Shown here in pieces: positions 12,256 to 23,485 of a DNA stretch of 64,000 bases (positions are counted from its first letter, which is position 1; each line of letters opens with the position of its first letter). Both the position numbers and the translations under genes were made by a program. Origin of the DNA: Vandiemenella viatica (lineage: Eukaryota; Arthropoda; Insecta; Orthoptera; Morabidae); the NCBI GenBank assembly GCA_031002005.1, contig JARYHS010008074.1, positions 10,176,924 to 10,240,923 on the forward strand, given 5' to 3'. The notes beneath the pieces were generated by a model. It was not told the DNA's origin. It did no database searches and saw nothing but the letters and a program-made list of their open reading frames with translations.

Positions 12256-12731
12256 ACAAGAACTAGTGATGTGCCGGATATCCGTATCCGCGGATATCCG
12301 AGGGGGAAAAAGATCTGTATCCGTATCCGTTACTTTTTTTAGCGAATCTTTAACGGATCTTCTGTAAAGAATTTCAACAAGCACGTATATAAAATTTTAA
12401 AGATAGCTAGCAATGAAATACTATTAACTTCAATTCCAATTATTTTGTGTTTATTGAAATCTCATATCTGACACATTTATATTGCAAAAATTAATTATTC
12501 AAACATTTATTTTACTAGGTTACCAAAGGTAACTGGTAACTTACCACTGTAGTAATTTTTAAGGTATTATTTTAACTATATTGTGAGATCAGACCTCTAA
12601 TCTTTGTGATTTGCTGGCTGAAATTGTTATTATGGTACTGTTAAAGTGTTTACATCAGATAAAACAATCATCTTTACAGACACTTAAAAAAATAAATGTT
12701 ATATCTAAAATTAAGTTTGGTAAATTGTACT

Positions 12732-13010
12732 TCAAAAAGAGTAACTTGACAGCTTTGAAAGTCTTTTACGATGAGGATCGTAAATAATTTCAGCTACACT
12801 GAAAAACTGCTCACTTGAAACGCTTGTTGCAGGTGATGATAAATATGTGCAACTCATGTGTCCTAGACCTCCAAATTTTTTACTATTATTACTAACAGCT
12901 TTTTTAAACACCAGGTGCACCTGATGTGCTGTACTCTCAATATTATCTACACCAGATAAAGTGCAGGCACGCTTCATGTTGGATCCCCCATTTCTTACCA
13001 TGAAGTGCAC
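12732..13010 (-). pseudogene. hAT transposase, C-terminal dimerisation remnant
   Basis: The frame contains YLSSPATSVSSEQFFSVA followed by a YDPHRKRLS stretch. This is the hallmark of the hAT C-terminal dimerisation domain (the consensus has SS-P-TS-SSER-FS-AG and a basic RxRL after it). The N-terminal part of the frame reads MHFMVRNGGSNMKRACTLSG and does not match the normal upstream part of the transposase, so an internal deletion has probably joined distant parts. The catalytic DDE core is not readable. The hAT ends enclose it, so it is the residue of this element's own transposase. Confidence 0.8.
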
Positions 13011-13966
13011 ATTCTGTTTGGGATTTCCTACTCTTCAAACATATTTTGAAATATTGCTGAAATCTTCGCTTTTAAAGCGATATTTTCCTCTTTTAAAATA
13101 TTTTATAGTGTTAAGGATAACAATGAAACACCTGACCAAATGGCCTACCAGATAAATGATATATAGGAAACTTTCTCAAAATACTTTAAGACGTTCTTTA
13201 TTTTCGATCGTAAAGTTAGCTGCAAATAAATTACGTAAAATATTTCCTGCCTTTTAGAACATAATTTGCTACAACAAGATCCATCAATCATCGGAACCCA
13301 AAATCTTCTACGTGTTGAAAAGGTAAATCAGATAAAGCTATCATTTTCGCAATTAAATAGTTAATTTTTATTTTGCAATGTTCCACATTTTGAATTTTTC
13401 CATGTATTCATTTAAAAAAATTCTAAATTTTCTATTTACCGTTTTTAAAGACGTTCCCTGCTGAATGTTTTCACCGGCTATCTTCTTAGCGGAGTCTTCT
13501 TTTAAAAATAACTAATATTTCTGTGGGTGTTTCGTCTGAAGGTGATTTTTTAACGAAGTTGTACCTTTATGTTAATACATTCTTTCACAAACTTTGTATT
13601 TAGCAGATTCGTCATTTACTATCGTAAAATATTTCCGTATTACACTACTATACCTTTTTTGTAGAAATTGTTTTAATTTTAATTTAACTTACAACTTCCC
13701 AAAAAACACAAGCGTATATAATCTACGCTATCCTATGTCATCTTAAAATATAAACATAAACACGCACAGTGCAAGGTCAAAACACGTCGCGTATGCTGGA
13801 TGTTCGTTGATAATAGATCGTAGCTAACGACTTTTTCACTGTCTGACTAAGTTTTAGAAAGTTGAGATCCGTATCCGTATCCGTATTCGCGGATCTAGGC
13901 ACTAATTATCCGTATCTGTATCCGTATCCGCGGATATACATTTTTGACGATCCGGCACATCACTAA

Positions 13967-14334
13967 GGGGGCATCCATAAATTACGTGAGGTGAAATAGG
14001 GGGGGAAGGTCAGGCGAAATCTCACCAGATATCACCAGGGGGGAGGGGGGGAGTCTACGGAAATCTCACTTGAGATTTTGCGAAAAATTTGGGGACAGTA
14101 GAGCCAAAAAAAGGTCTACAATTTGCGCCAAAGTCGATTTGAGGAGGGTATTTCGTCAAAAAAGATAGGGTGTGATCTAAAAAAAAGGGCGATTTCTAGG
14201 GGGGGGGCGGTTCTCACGGACCAGATCTCACCAGAGGGGGGGGGGGTCCGGCCAGATCTCACGAAATCTCACCAGGGGGGAGGGGGGGTTACAGAAATCC
14301 GGAAAAACACCTCACGTAATTTGTGGATGCCCCC
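13967..14334. mobile_element. Harbinger-like MITE (TAA duplication), copy 1
   Basis: Inverted ends GGGGGCATCCATAAATTACG and its mismatched complement bound a 368-bp unit flanked by TAA on both sides (13964-13966 and 14335-14337). A 3-bp TWA duplication is typical of PIF/Harbinger. Inside are several long G-runs, each next to an ATCTCACCAG motif. No transposase frame is present. It sits exactly across the right tip of the surrounding hAT, so it inserted later. Confidence 0.85.
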
Positions 14335-14344
14335 TAACAAGAAC

Positions 14345-15281
14345 CATTTCTGTTAGCCTAATGCACAGGAACAGATCTATTATCCATTACAACGATTTAA
14401 TTTTCTTTCGAATGTTTATAACTGATACAATTATCTCTTCGTGGCAGGTTTTCAACTACATTTTGCAAAAGAAGGCCAATTTGTAGTGATAGGATGGATA
14501 TCAGCATCCAGACACTACTAGAGGCATCAACTAAATTTATCAATACTTACTAACTGCTTACATACACTTTGACTACTAAACTTTCAAGAGAAGAATTTGA
14601 ATACAAAAATATTAGATACATGGGGCCAGGAATGTACTGGCCTCTGACATTTTCAGTGTATAATGATTCTAATTTCAAGCAGATTAAGATCCTCTTAATT
14701 GTTTTGGTTTACATTGTTGAATACTGCACCCATGCAGTGCTAAAAATACTGTGAATTATGTATCAAATGATCAAATGTGTATTAATTATGAGAAGCTATA
14801 CCTGTTTAGAGTGACAAAATACTAATATTTCCTCATAGTTCAGCAAATATGAGAAATTTTAATTACATTGAACTTCATAAGTTAATTTATTATGATAAAA
14901 ATAAGTGTTTTAAAAGTTTTCATTTGAGAGATTTGGCAAATAGCCTGGAAAACTCATAAGATTTAAGAGGGCTGTTTTTACCGACAATCATTCTGGATCT
15001 GAAGGAGGCTATTTAAAGGAAAGTGTTCTGTGGTTCTTTTTGTCAGTATCAGTATTCTGTTCAATGACTGAAATAAAGAATTATAGTTATTCTTCAGCAA
15101 CAGTAAAAAATCAAGACTGTGAAGAATTCAGTAAACTAATCTTCTAAATGATTTATACGACCCATTTTAAATTTTTTTTATTTCGATGACTAAAATGGAT
15201 TTGTTGTTTATCAGCTATTTTTTCTCTGCAATTTGCCTAAGTGATATAATGCATTTGTGACTAATTGTAAAACTCTTGTTA
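14345..15281. other. Unassigned AT-rich stretch
   Basis: A short frame at 14569-14754 has no recognised motif. Nothing else is seen. Confidence 0.4.
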
Positions 15282-15289
15282 TTAATGCT

Positions 15290-15492
15290 CGCATTCCGGA
15301 GGACGGCGGTTTGAATCCCCGTCCGGGCATCCAGATTTGGGTTTTCCATGGTTTCCCAAATCACTCCAGGCAAACGCTGGGATGCTTCCTTAAAAAGGCC
15401 ATGGCCGAATTCCTTCCCATTCCATGTCCCCATCCTTTCCCGTCTCTAAAGACCTCGCTGTTAAGAGACGTAAAGCAGTTAAAAAAAAGTTT
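15290..15492 (+). mobile_element. SINE family 1, 5'-truncated, with target duplication
   Basis: The copy lacks the A-box head but keeps the B box in the form GGTTTGAATCC, the GGTTTTCCATGGTTTCC body, the GGCCATGGCCGAATTCC block and an A-run at the end. TTAATGCT flanks it (15282-15289 and 15493-15500), consistent with LINE-driven insertion. Confidence 0.88.
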
Positions 15493-15500
15493 TTAATGCT

Positions 15501-17209
15501 GCACTTCCAATAAAGACTAAGTCAAACTCATTTGTTTACTCTTACTGTGCCTGAACGTTTGTAAAATTTGAAAAAAATAAATCCACTTGTTAAATATTAT
15601 TGTTATTTTGAAAACTGATGTTAGCCGTTGTATTTGGTAAAATATTTGTGTTTTCATCAAATTCAACAGATATTATCTATATATCTGCTGAGGTTTCATA
15701 TATATGCCTGACAAAGTGCAGGCTGATGAAAAAACAACACACTGATTTTTCGACAGCATGTGGAAGGGGAAAACAAATTCACGATAACTTTTTCTTATTT
15801 AAAAAAAATATCACTCACATTGTCTTCATCGGAAATAGTAAAAGATCCGTTCATTAGGCTGAAATGACTGTTAATTTTTCGCCAATTTATTTTAAGATGA
15901 ATAAGAACGTTGAAACATTTCAAAGTTTATCAGATTTCAATAATGTTTTTCAAACACTTTTGCTTCTGTTTAGAAAAATGTAAAATAGTGCCTACCAAAA
16001 GAAGTCTTTGTAACACAACAGGAAAACAATTACTGTAATAATTTGCTCGTACTTTTCTGTCGCGTCTGACGTGAGCTTATCCTTAACACGCGTGACGTCA
16101 CAAACTGAGAGGCAAGTTCTTCTCCCTCTCGGTGGTGTTGGTTTGATACGCAGTCCAGAATTCAATTCTTTGGTTTTTCCCATGCAAACGTTCTCCTTAT
16201 TGTAATGACCTTTTCTGATCCTGTAGTTATAAAGTGTTTTAAATGGCTAGTAACAATTTCGCTGTTGCTGTCAATAAATGGTTCAACATTACATTCCAAA
16301 CTTTTAATAGGAGTAAATAAAATATTTAGGTAACTCAGCTAAAATTCACTTGCTCAATTTCAAGAGGAAATTCATGAGTGTAAATTTCTATTTATAGATG
16401 AGGTGAGTATAATTGAATAAATTCTTCTGATGAAAATTTATTTACGATGTTGAAGAGCTATTCCTATAAGTGCTAAATTATTAAGTAGCTTATTATGAAT
16501 GTGCCTAATTACTTTTTGTAAACAAACTGAAAACACTGTTTTTGATAATAGTTCGTATAGTTTAAATATTAAAATTCTAACGATAGTTATTTAATTTCTT
16601 TAACTGCATATAAGTTTTCTTATAATAAAACTTGGCTAGCACAAAAAATCTATGATTTTAGCAAGTATAAAACTGGTTTGTACTCGATCGTCAAGTAAAA
16701 GAGTATAATGTACACTTACTCCTGACACGTGTTAATATTTATTTCTCGTCTCATAATAAATTTTGTGACCACAATAATTCTAGTATCAATGATTGAGTGC
16801 GTTTCCTGATTGTGATACCATGGAAAAATGGAATGTATGTAAGATTGTATCAAAACCTGGACAGTTATGATCGGTGTTATTCCACGAAACCTTTAAATGA
16901 AGTAAAATAATCAGTTATGCGATATGAAAGCGTCTAATGTTATAGATGTTAAGTAAGACCTCTAAAAAATTAACTTAAATAGAAGACAGCTCATCCATTG
17001 GTAGTTACAAGGAAGCACAGCCACGCGTAGAAAATTTGTGCCCTATGCTGTAGAGTTTTTTCAAAAATACTTCTAACTAGTTGAAAACTATGTTTTGAAC
17101 TTTGTAACTACCAATTTACTGATACTACACAATTTGATGATACTACACAGATTTCTTTAATTTTTCGTCGAAAAATGGAATTTAAATCAATTCAAATGAT
17201 TAATATTAC

Positions 17210-17260
<51 letters not shown>

Positions 17261-18655
17261 CTGTTGCATCGAACTTCTTTTGGACTCAAAATCGGCAAGC
17301 AGATGAATTTTAGTGTTAGTCACATTCTAGTGCAAAAACGAATTCGTCCAATGTTTTAAATCTTGAAATAGCTAATAACTGATTCCTAAATTTAATTCGT
17401 ATTTGCTGATATCAATTAAAGCTTTTGCAGTAAGTCCTTGGTACTTGTATAAGATGGTTGCAAAAGCAAGGGGGATTACAAATTACGCCGTTGCGCTTGA
17501 TTCAAATATAATTACGAAACTGGGACAAAATAGTTGATCGCCGGTAAGGTGAAATTGTTAAATTGAGTCGTTATTATGCATTTTCATTCTCCGATGGTTC
17601 ACCAAGGTTGATAAAGTTGTTTTTAACTATTTTAAACGCTCCGTTCAACCAAACCCTCCTCTGACCAGAGATCATTTCTCTGCGTTAAAGAATATTCTTT
17701 ATAGTCATAAAGACTAGGACCAAGCTCATTGGCGACAGTAGCTGATAAATTAGGCATTTCCAGAAGCCACTGTGCTGTCTGCTGGAATTCTGTACATCAT
17801 TACTGCCACTGCTCTGTTCCTACTGGTTGTCCTCTTAGTCCTGCCCTTTATAATAAAATAAAAATCCACGATAGATCACTTCATTGAATTATTTTGATTT
17901 GCTGCTGTAATGAAGAATGGCCTCATCAGTTTTAGGAAAACTTCTGGCTGAATTTTTCCATTTTCAATGTTTCCAAGTTAGAAAACAGTAGTTTTATTTA
18001 ATCTCTTTATTTGTGTATGATAATCAGCTGAAACAGTGCGTTTGGATTGATTGATGATCAATTGAATAATGAGAACCAGGAACTTGGTGGTTTTCGTCGA
18101 CAATTAAAAAAATTGCTTTTTATACTACTTGCAAGTGTACCATTGACAGCCTACAGCACAATATTTTGAGATGTTCCCGCTCAACATTCAATTTTCAGAG
18201 TTCTCACAAAATGGTTCTAAAATTTCAGGTTTGTTCTTGTAACCCTGTCATAACTAATTGTAGGTGAAAGTGGAATGCGCAAAAGTTGAGATATAATGTG
18301 GTTAGTTTTAACTCTATCTATTTGTATTCTACCTCTTGACATTGCATCGTAGATTTAACATTTTGAGGAATGGAAACTGCATTAAATGTTATAGTAGTAT
18401 GTCTTTTTACTTCAGAATGTATAGCTACGTGGAAGTTTATTATTTTAACCACTCCTTAAAACAAAATCAAGACAAATAGTTGATCCCATTATACACCTAT
18501 ACGCAATAGGAGAGCTGCAAGTGAGCCGCTTTGTAGCGAATGTCAAGTGTGCTGGCATCTGTATGTGCTATATTGGGGCTGGCAAGTGAAGGGGCAATGA
18601 ACGATTCTATGGTTCCATCTGATTGCGTGTCTATTTGTGAAAGAGCCTATGTGAT
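15501..18655. other. Long unassigned AT-rich region with a 45-A tract
   Basis: No gene or element boundary was recognised in about 3.1 kb. A pure run of 45 A lies at 17214-17258. It may be the tail of a retroposed sequence, but no family body or flanking duplication is obvious upstream. Confidence 0.4.
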
Positions 18656-18659
18656 TAAG

Positions 18660-18900
18660 TTGTGTGTATGTGTGTGTCTGTGTTGGGGGAGGGAGATGGT
18701 TTGGTGTGTGTGTGAGTGTGTGTGTGTGTGTGTCTATATTGGAGGAGGGAGCAGATTGGTGTGTGTGTGTGTGTGTGTGTGGTGTGCGTGTGCGTGTGCG
18801 TGTGTGTGCGTGTGCTTTTGTGTGTGTGTGTTGGGGGAGGGAGACAGATTGGTGTGTGTGTGTGTTTGTGTGGGTGTGTGTTGGGGAGGGAGGCAGTTTG

Positions 18901-18931
<31 letters not shown>

Positions 18932-18970
18932 TGTGTGTTTGTGTGTGTGTGTGTTTGTGTGTGTGTGTGA
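18660..18970 (+). repeat. TG-rich compound satellite, left flank of the palindrome
   Basis: Long (TG)n runs are broken by four related blocks of the form TTGGGGGAGGGAG-CAG-TTGGT (near 18683, 18740, 18831 and 18882). The same block, in the same orientation, occurs once more at 40904-40955 on the far side of the palindrome. Open frames read through this tract on both strands are artefacts of the repeat. Confidence 0.9.
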
Positions 18971-19011
18971 GTAGGGATAAAAGGGGGGAGTGAGCCCACA
19001 CAAAAGAACTG

Positions 19012-19092
19012 TCAATCATTTTCACACCTCTATTGTTCTCCCCCCTCCCACCTGTCAATCATTTTCACACCTATTGTTCTCTCCCCTCCCAC
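19012..19092 (-). repeat. 42-44 bp minisatellite, short version (left arm)
   Basis: About two units built on TCAATCATTTTCACACC and a C-rich block. The mirror locus in the right arm has about eight units. Confidence 0.85.
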
Positions 19093-19185
19093 TTGACTTG
19101 AGGGCCACTTGACTAACCACTTGACATGAGGGCCACTTGACTAACCACTTGACTTGAGGACCACTTGACTAACCTCAGTTACACC
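19086..19185. repeat. About 34-bp minisatellite, three units (mirror 40440-40530)
   Basis: The unit is CCACTTGACTTGAGG plus GCCACTTGACTAA with small changes. The same three units appear inverted in the right arm. Confidence 0.8.
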
Positions 19186-19337
19186 CCTATTGTCCTTGAC
19201 CACGCACCCCTCTAGCCGCACCAGGTGTGACGCAGCCGTTGCCAGACCACTTGAGCGAGCAACTGGACTTTCGGACAGATGTCGACCTGCCGCTCCTTTT
19301 TTTTCGAACGAGGAATTCGCGGAGGTATTTGCCAGTG

Positions 19338-19410
19338 CGTGCCGAGGCAAATAACAGGTACATGCCGAGGCAAATAACAGTTACATGCCGAGGCAAATAA
19401 CAGGTACATG
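19338..19410. repeat. 23-bp minisatellite, three units (mirror 40205-40280)
   Basis: The unit is CATGCCGAGGCAAATAACAG plus three bases. It is present in both arms with the same copy number. Confidence 0.85.
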
Positions 19411-19480
19411 CTGCGGCGGTGGGGGCGGGCGCCGCCACGTGGTTCGCCGTCGGGTTGGCCACGTGCTGTCGATTTTATTT

Positions 19481-20245
19481 ATATTGAGCGCTTAATAAAA
19501 TGCGATTTAAACCAATGAGGTTTCTTTCTTAAGTTACGAATTAATGTCTTTAAACATACGACGAACGAGAATATGGATGCTCAGACGGGGATTCGAACCA
19601 GCGATCGTTGTTTGACGGCATTCAATGGACGGGAATAAGCAATATACTTTATATTGAGCGCTTAATAAAATGCGATTTAAACCAATGAGGTTTCTTTCTT
19701 AAGTTAGGAATTAATGTCTTTAAACATACGACGAACGAGAATATGGATGCTCAGACGGGGATTCGAACCAGCGATCGTTGTTTGACGGCATTCAATGGAC
19801 GGGAATAAGCAATATACTTTATATTGAGCGCTTAATAAAATGCGATTTAAACCAATGAGGTTTCTTTCTTAAGTTAGGAATTAATGTCTTTAAACATACG
19901 ACGAACGAGAATATGGATGCTCAGACGGGGATTCGAACCAGCGATCGTTGTTTGACGGCATTCAATGGACGGGAATAGGCAATATACTTTATATTGAGCG
20001 CTTAATAAAATGCGATTTAAACCAATGAGGTTTCTTTCTTAAGTTAGGAATTAATGTCTTTAAACATACGACGAACGAGAATATGGATGCTCAGACGGGG
20101 ATTCGAACCAGCGATCGTTGTTTGACGGCATTCAATGGACGGGAATAAGCAATATACTTTATATTGAGCGCTTAATAAAATGCGATTTAAACCAATGAGG
20201 TTTCTTTCTTAAGTTAGGAATTAATGTCTTTAAACATACGACGAA
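19481..20245 (+). repeat. 170-bp tandem array, 4.5 copies (left arm)
   Basis: Units start with ATATTGAGCGC at 19481, 19651, 19821, 19991 and 20161, an exact 170-bp period. Each full unit contains an inverted piece of the SINE: GGATGCTCAGACGGGGATTC then GAACCAGCG, which is the complement of a B box. Monomers are almost identical. One G/A variant (AGGC in place of AAGC) marks only the third unit boundary. Confidence 0.95.
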
Positions 20246-20261
20246 AACACATTTCTGAAAG

Positions 20262-20770
20262 CTCATTTAACGTAATATTAAGCACGTCATTTCTACCCCA
20301 ATCACACTAAGTACGATGATAAAATTTATACAGCGTTGATTGTAAAAAACTGAAACTTTCTATTTATCTAAAAATACTTTTTAAAAAACTTCTATTTCCG
20401 ATAGCTGATTACAAATTTCGTTCGCTGAGCCAGAGGTTGGTGCCCTAAAGAGGGGTCGAGTCTCACACAATGCTCCCTTTGTTATCGCCCACTCGAACGC
20501 GCCTGATGCACAGACCTAAGCGCAACTTCATTTCGCGTAATATTAAGCTTTTAATTTCTACTCTTGGCATAACGCGAGAAAAAAAATGTTTATATCATGA
20601 TAATTCTAGGAAAATAACCTTTCCAATTAAACTATAATATTTTTAAAAAACTTGTACTTCTGATAGTTGATCTTAAATTTGGGGCTCTGAGCCACGCTTT
20701 GTATTGCTGGGGGGTGAGGTTTCTATAGCGTATTGTATGTACCGTTGCTGCGGGGCGTTAATTGTGCGCG
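20262..20770 (+). repeat. Diverged dimer of about 250 bp (mirror about 38860-39360)
   Basis: Two related monomers meet near 20519. Both contain CGTAATATTAAGC, an AT-rich core with TTTTTAAAAAACTT, a GATAGYTGAT block and a closing GAGCC region. They differ far more than the 170-bp units, so this is an older satellite-like pair next to the array. Confidence 0.7.
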
Positions 20771-21070
20771 CTAAGAGTGGCTGTTTAGAAAATTAAACTC
20801 CGCAAACAACACAGTAGCGTTCACGCAGCGTCGTTGATGGTTGTACGTAGAGCTTGAATCGAAAATTTACTGCCGCTGCTGCATTGTAATAAATTATTTA
20901 GGTGGAATATACCGATTCCACTAGGATCATCCTGTACTAAGAAATGTTCCCAGGACGGCTGCAGAGGTGTTTCCTAGCGACCAAGACTTACTAACTGCGA
21001 TAAGTTCGGCGAAAGACGTTGTGACGGCGAGTATTTTGGACAAAGTTTTGTGCATATTCTTACGACTCAG

Positions 21071-21150
21071 ACCGAGCGTGGTGGGTGAGCGGTTAACTCT
21101 CTGGCCTCACATTCGGGAGGACGCGGGTTCGAATCCCCGTCCAGGCATCC
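21071..21150 (+). mobile_element. SINE family 1 head (mirror 38468-38547)
   Basis: Only the tRNA-like head is present: GAGCGTGGTGGGTGAGCGG with the A-box region, then the B box GGTTCGAATCC, and a CCAGGCATCC end. Upstream, 20979-21070 is repeated at 22436-22516 with a second SINE, so a flank plus SINE was duplicated within the arm. Confidence 0.85.
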
Positions 21151-21734
21151 ATCGCGCGCTAGTGATAACAAACAAGTATCTGTGCATGTGAAGTAAATAA
21201 ATATGGAGTCACGTTTATAGTGCGATACACTGAATGTCAATTGTGGATAGGAACGGACTCAGTTTCCTTATTTCACCTGTATAATGTTGTGGAAAAGCCT
21301 TGTAAAATCGAAGGGTGTTACCTGTATGCCTCTTCAGTCGTCTCTCATCGTGAACTTTACAGGCGACAGAGGATTGAACGAAGGAACGGGGGGGAATTCG
21401 ACTATGGTCCTTTGTGGGAAACCAATCCCGGCATTCACCTCAAGCGGTTGCGGAAAAACCTTGTAAAATCGAACTTGGTTGACCGGACGAAACCGCGTCG
21501 TCCTAGGTTCCAGACCAGTACAACCCTGCATCAACCCAATTGTGGATAGGAACAGTGCTCCGTTACCTTATTTCACATGTCTAATGTTGCTGGCTGCAAC
21601 GTTGTATGGCAGATCAATTTTGATACGGAGGTGGGTAAAGAACGTGCCTTGAAGTGTGTAACTTATATGTAAGCAGCCAGGTTAGTATGGATATCACCCG
21701 AAAAATTAATGCTATGGAAAAAGCCTTTTTTTTT

Positions 21735-21916
21735 CTGGCTTCACCTCGTTGACGTCAAAATCGCTAGAAGTGGGAAAGGACCGGGGAGCAAGTAACTGGA
21801 AGAAATTCGGCAGTGACCTTTTGAACAAACCAAGGCGAAAATTCAGATGTGGGTGCCCGGACAAGGATTCGAAACCGCATACTTCCCGAATGCGAATCTC
21901 ATGTGTATTAGCGTCA
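21735..21916 (-). mobile_element. SINE family 1, diverged (mirror about 37700-37883)
   Basis: Minus-strand copy with a GGTTTCGAATCC B box and GCCGAATTTCTTCC tail. The body CCATGGTTTCC block is missing, so it has an internal deletion. Confidence 0.75.
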
Positions 21917-22002
21917 GACCACGAACTAAGGGATCACCATCGTAAGTGGATAAATTATTAGCGTACCAGTATGGCTTTACACCTCGCCACATCGATATCA
22001 TT

Positions 22003-22156
22003 AGAGGCGGGATAGGATTGATGCAGGGAACGGTTCACCTGGAGTGATTTGGGGAAACCATGGAAAACCAGAATATGGATGCTCAGACGGAGATTCGAAC
22101 CAGCGCCCTTCTGAATGCATGGTCAGAACGTTAACCACTCACCCACCACGCTCGGT
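22003..22156 (-). mobile_element. SINE family 1 (mirror about 37467-37620)
   Basis: Has the full head with ACCGAGCGTGGTGGGTGAG, B box GGTTCGAATC, the CATCCATATTCTGGTTTTCC body and a short CGCCTCTAA tail. Part of the tail before it is deleted. Its GGATGCTCAGACG block is the same variant found in the 170-bp array. Confidence 0.85.
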
Positions 22157-22516
22157 AATTTTCGTGGGCAATACTGAAAAATATCTATTCTGAGAAGTAA
22201 TTTTTTGCATGGTGCTTCGATAATCATGAAATTTTCCAAACATCTGAAAATGATTCGTTACGCAGATATTGCTGCCACCAGAGACGCAGGGAAATAGTGT
22301 GAACTTTGACAAAACATCTTTAGCTGGGACGCTGCATGTTAGAGACTAATACAGTAACTCTAATCAACTACACAATCTTGCTACTTATCCCGTTTCTTTG
22401 GCAGAGGCATATTGCATACTGTACGGATATTGAGTGACCAAGACTTACTAACTGCGATAAGTTCGGCGAAAGACGTTTGTGGCGGCGAGTGTTTTGTGCG
22501 TATTCTTACGGCTCAT

Positions 22517-22765
22517 ACTGAGCGTGGTGGGTGAGCGGTTAACTCTCATGCCTCACATTCGGGAGGACGCGGGTTCGAACCCCCGTCCAGGCATCCAAAT
22601 TTGGGTTTTTTAATGGTTTACCTAACATCATTCCAAGCGAATGCCGGTGTGTTTCCTTCAAAAAGGCGTCGGAGGACGTGGGTTTGAATCCCTGCCCCGA
22701 CCATCAAGATTTCGGCTTTCCATGCTTTTTTATGAAATTACTGCAGTCGGTGCTTAAGCCATCTG
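22517..22765 (+). mobile_element. Chimeric double SINE (mirror about 36880-37112)
   Basis: A head and body with B box GGTTCGAACCC run into a second partial copy at about 22668 (GGAGGACGTGGGTTTGAATC). The two are joined inside the CTTCAAAAAGG block. It suggests template switching or insertion of one copy in another. Confidence 0.8.
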
Positions 22766-23485
22766 ACGGGAAAGTGAAAAGCCCTCAACCTGACCTTCAC
22801 ATCTTTCACAACTTGCGTCGTAATGTAGTTTTTATTTTTATTTTATTTTCCCCTGATTTTACATAGCCTACTACCTTGTTACCTAAAGTAGGCCCTTAGT
22901 TTTTTACAGTATTTATTCTTAAAACAATTTACTTTAGTTTTTGTTAATAATATATCTGGATAATTATTTTTAAGGATTTAATGGATTTAAGTATTCTAAT
23001 AGTAAATCTACTAATTATTCTAATAATTAATATACCACTTAATCTACCAACTAATCTACTAATTAATCTACCATCTTACTAATTCACACCAAAATCAGCA
23101 ATTGTCTTTGTATTTTCATACTTCTAATTAATAAACTGTCTATTTGTATACGTTCTTCTTTTACCACTGCTGGCCTGCGTCGACATCTGGCCGCTAGCTG
23201 TCTCTGCTGATGCAGCGGGGCGACTGCTGACATGCTGACCACAAAGTGTCGTCAGCCAGCTTCACGTTCCAGGTAGTGGTCTCGTTCTTCTCCGGTTTGT
23301 CCCTGGAGCCACCTGCTCCCCCATCAGGAGTTCTCTCCTGGAATCAGAGCAGGCCACCCCCTGAGCCCTGGAGAAGGTGCCTCTGGCTTCCAGAGGCACT
23401 ACGATGAATTGAGTCTTTGCCGTCTTCCTGGTGCAGGCACCGCCTTAGTCATGGGCAGTGCTTGTAGTCAAATTTGGGTTGTTCT

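Larger units (their letters stand above)
12264..14336 (-). mobile_element. hAT DNA transposon with exact 8-bp target duplications
   Basis: The ends carry a perfect 16-bp inverted repeat, TAGTGATGTGCCGGAT. The 8-bp target ACAAGAAC occurs directly before (12256-12263) and after (14337-14344) the unit, which is the hAT signature. Both subterminal zones are packed with ATCCGTATCC/GCGGATATCC-type motifs, probably transposase-binding repeats. A hAT dimerisation-domain remnant lies on the minus strand (12732-13010). Without the MITE that sits in its last bases (13967-14334), the element is about 1.7 kb, a deletion derivative of an autonomous hAT. Confidence 0.92.

Noticed and set aside
18540..19058. 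Overlapping open frames of 80-170 codons on both strands
   Set aside because: They are read-through of TG/CA repeats, giving Val-Cys or Thr-His strings. No real start context or motif.
19481..20245. Possible CRISPR-like or direct-repeat array
   Set aside because: Units are head-to-tail 170-bp monomers without unique spacers, in a eukaryotic setting with a SINE piece inside each.
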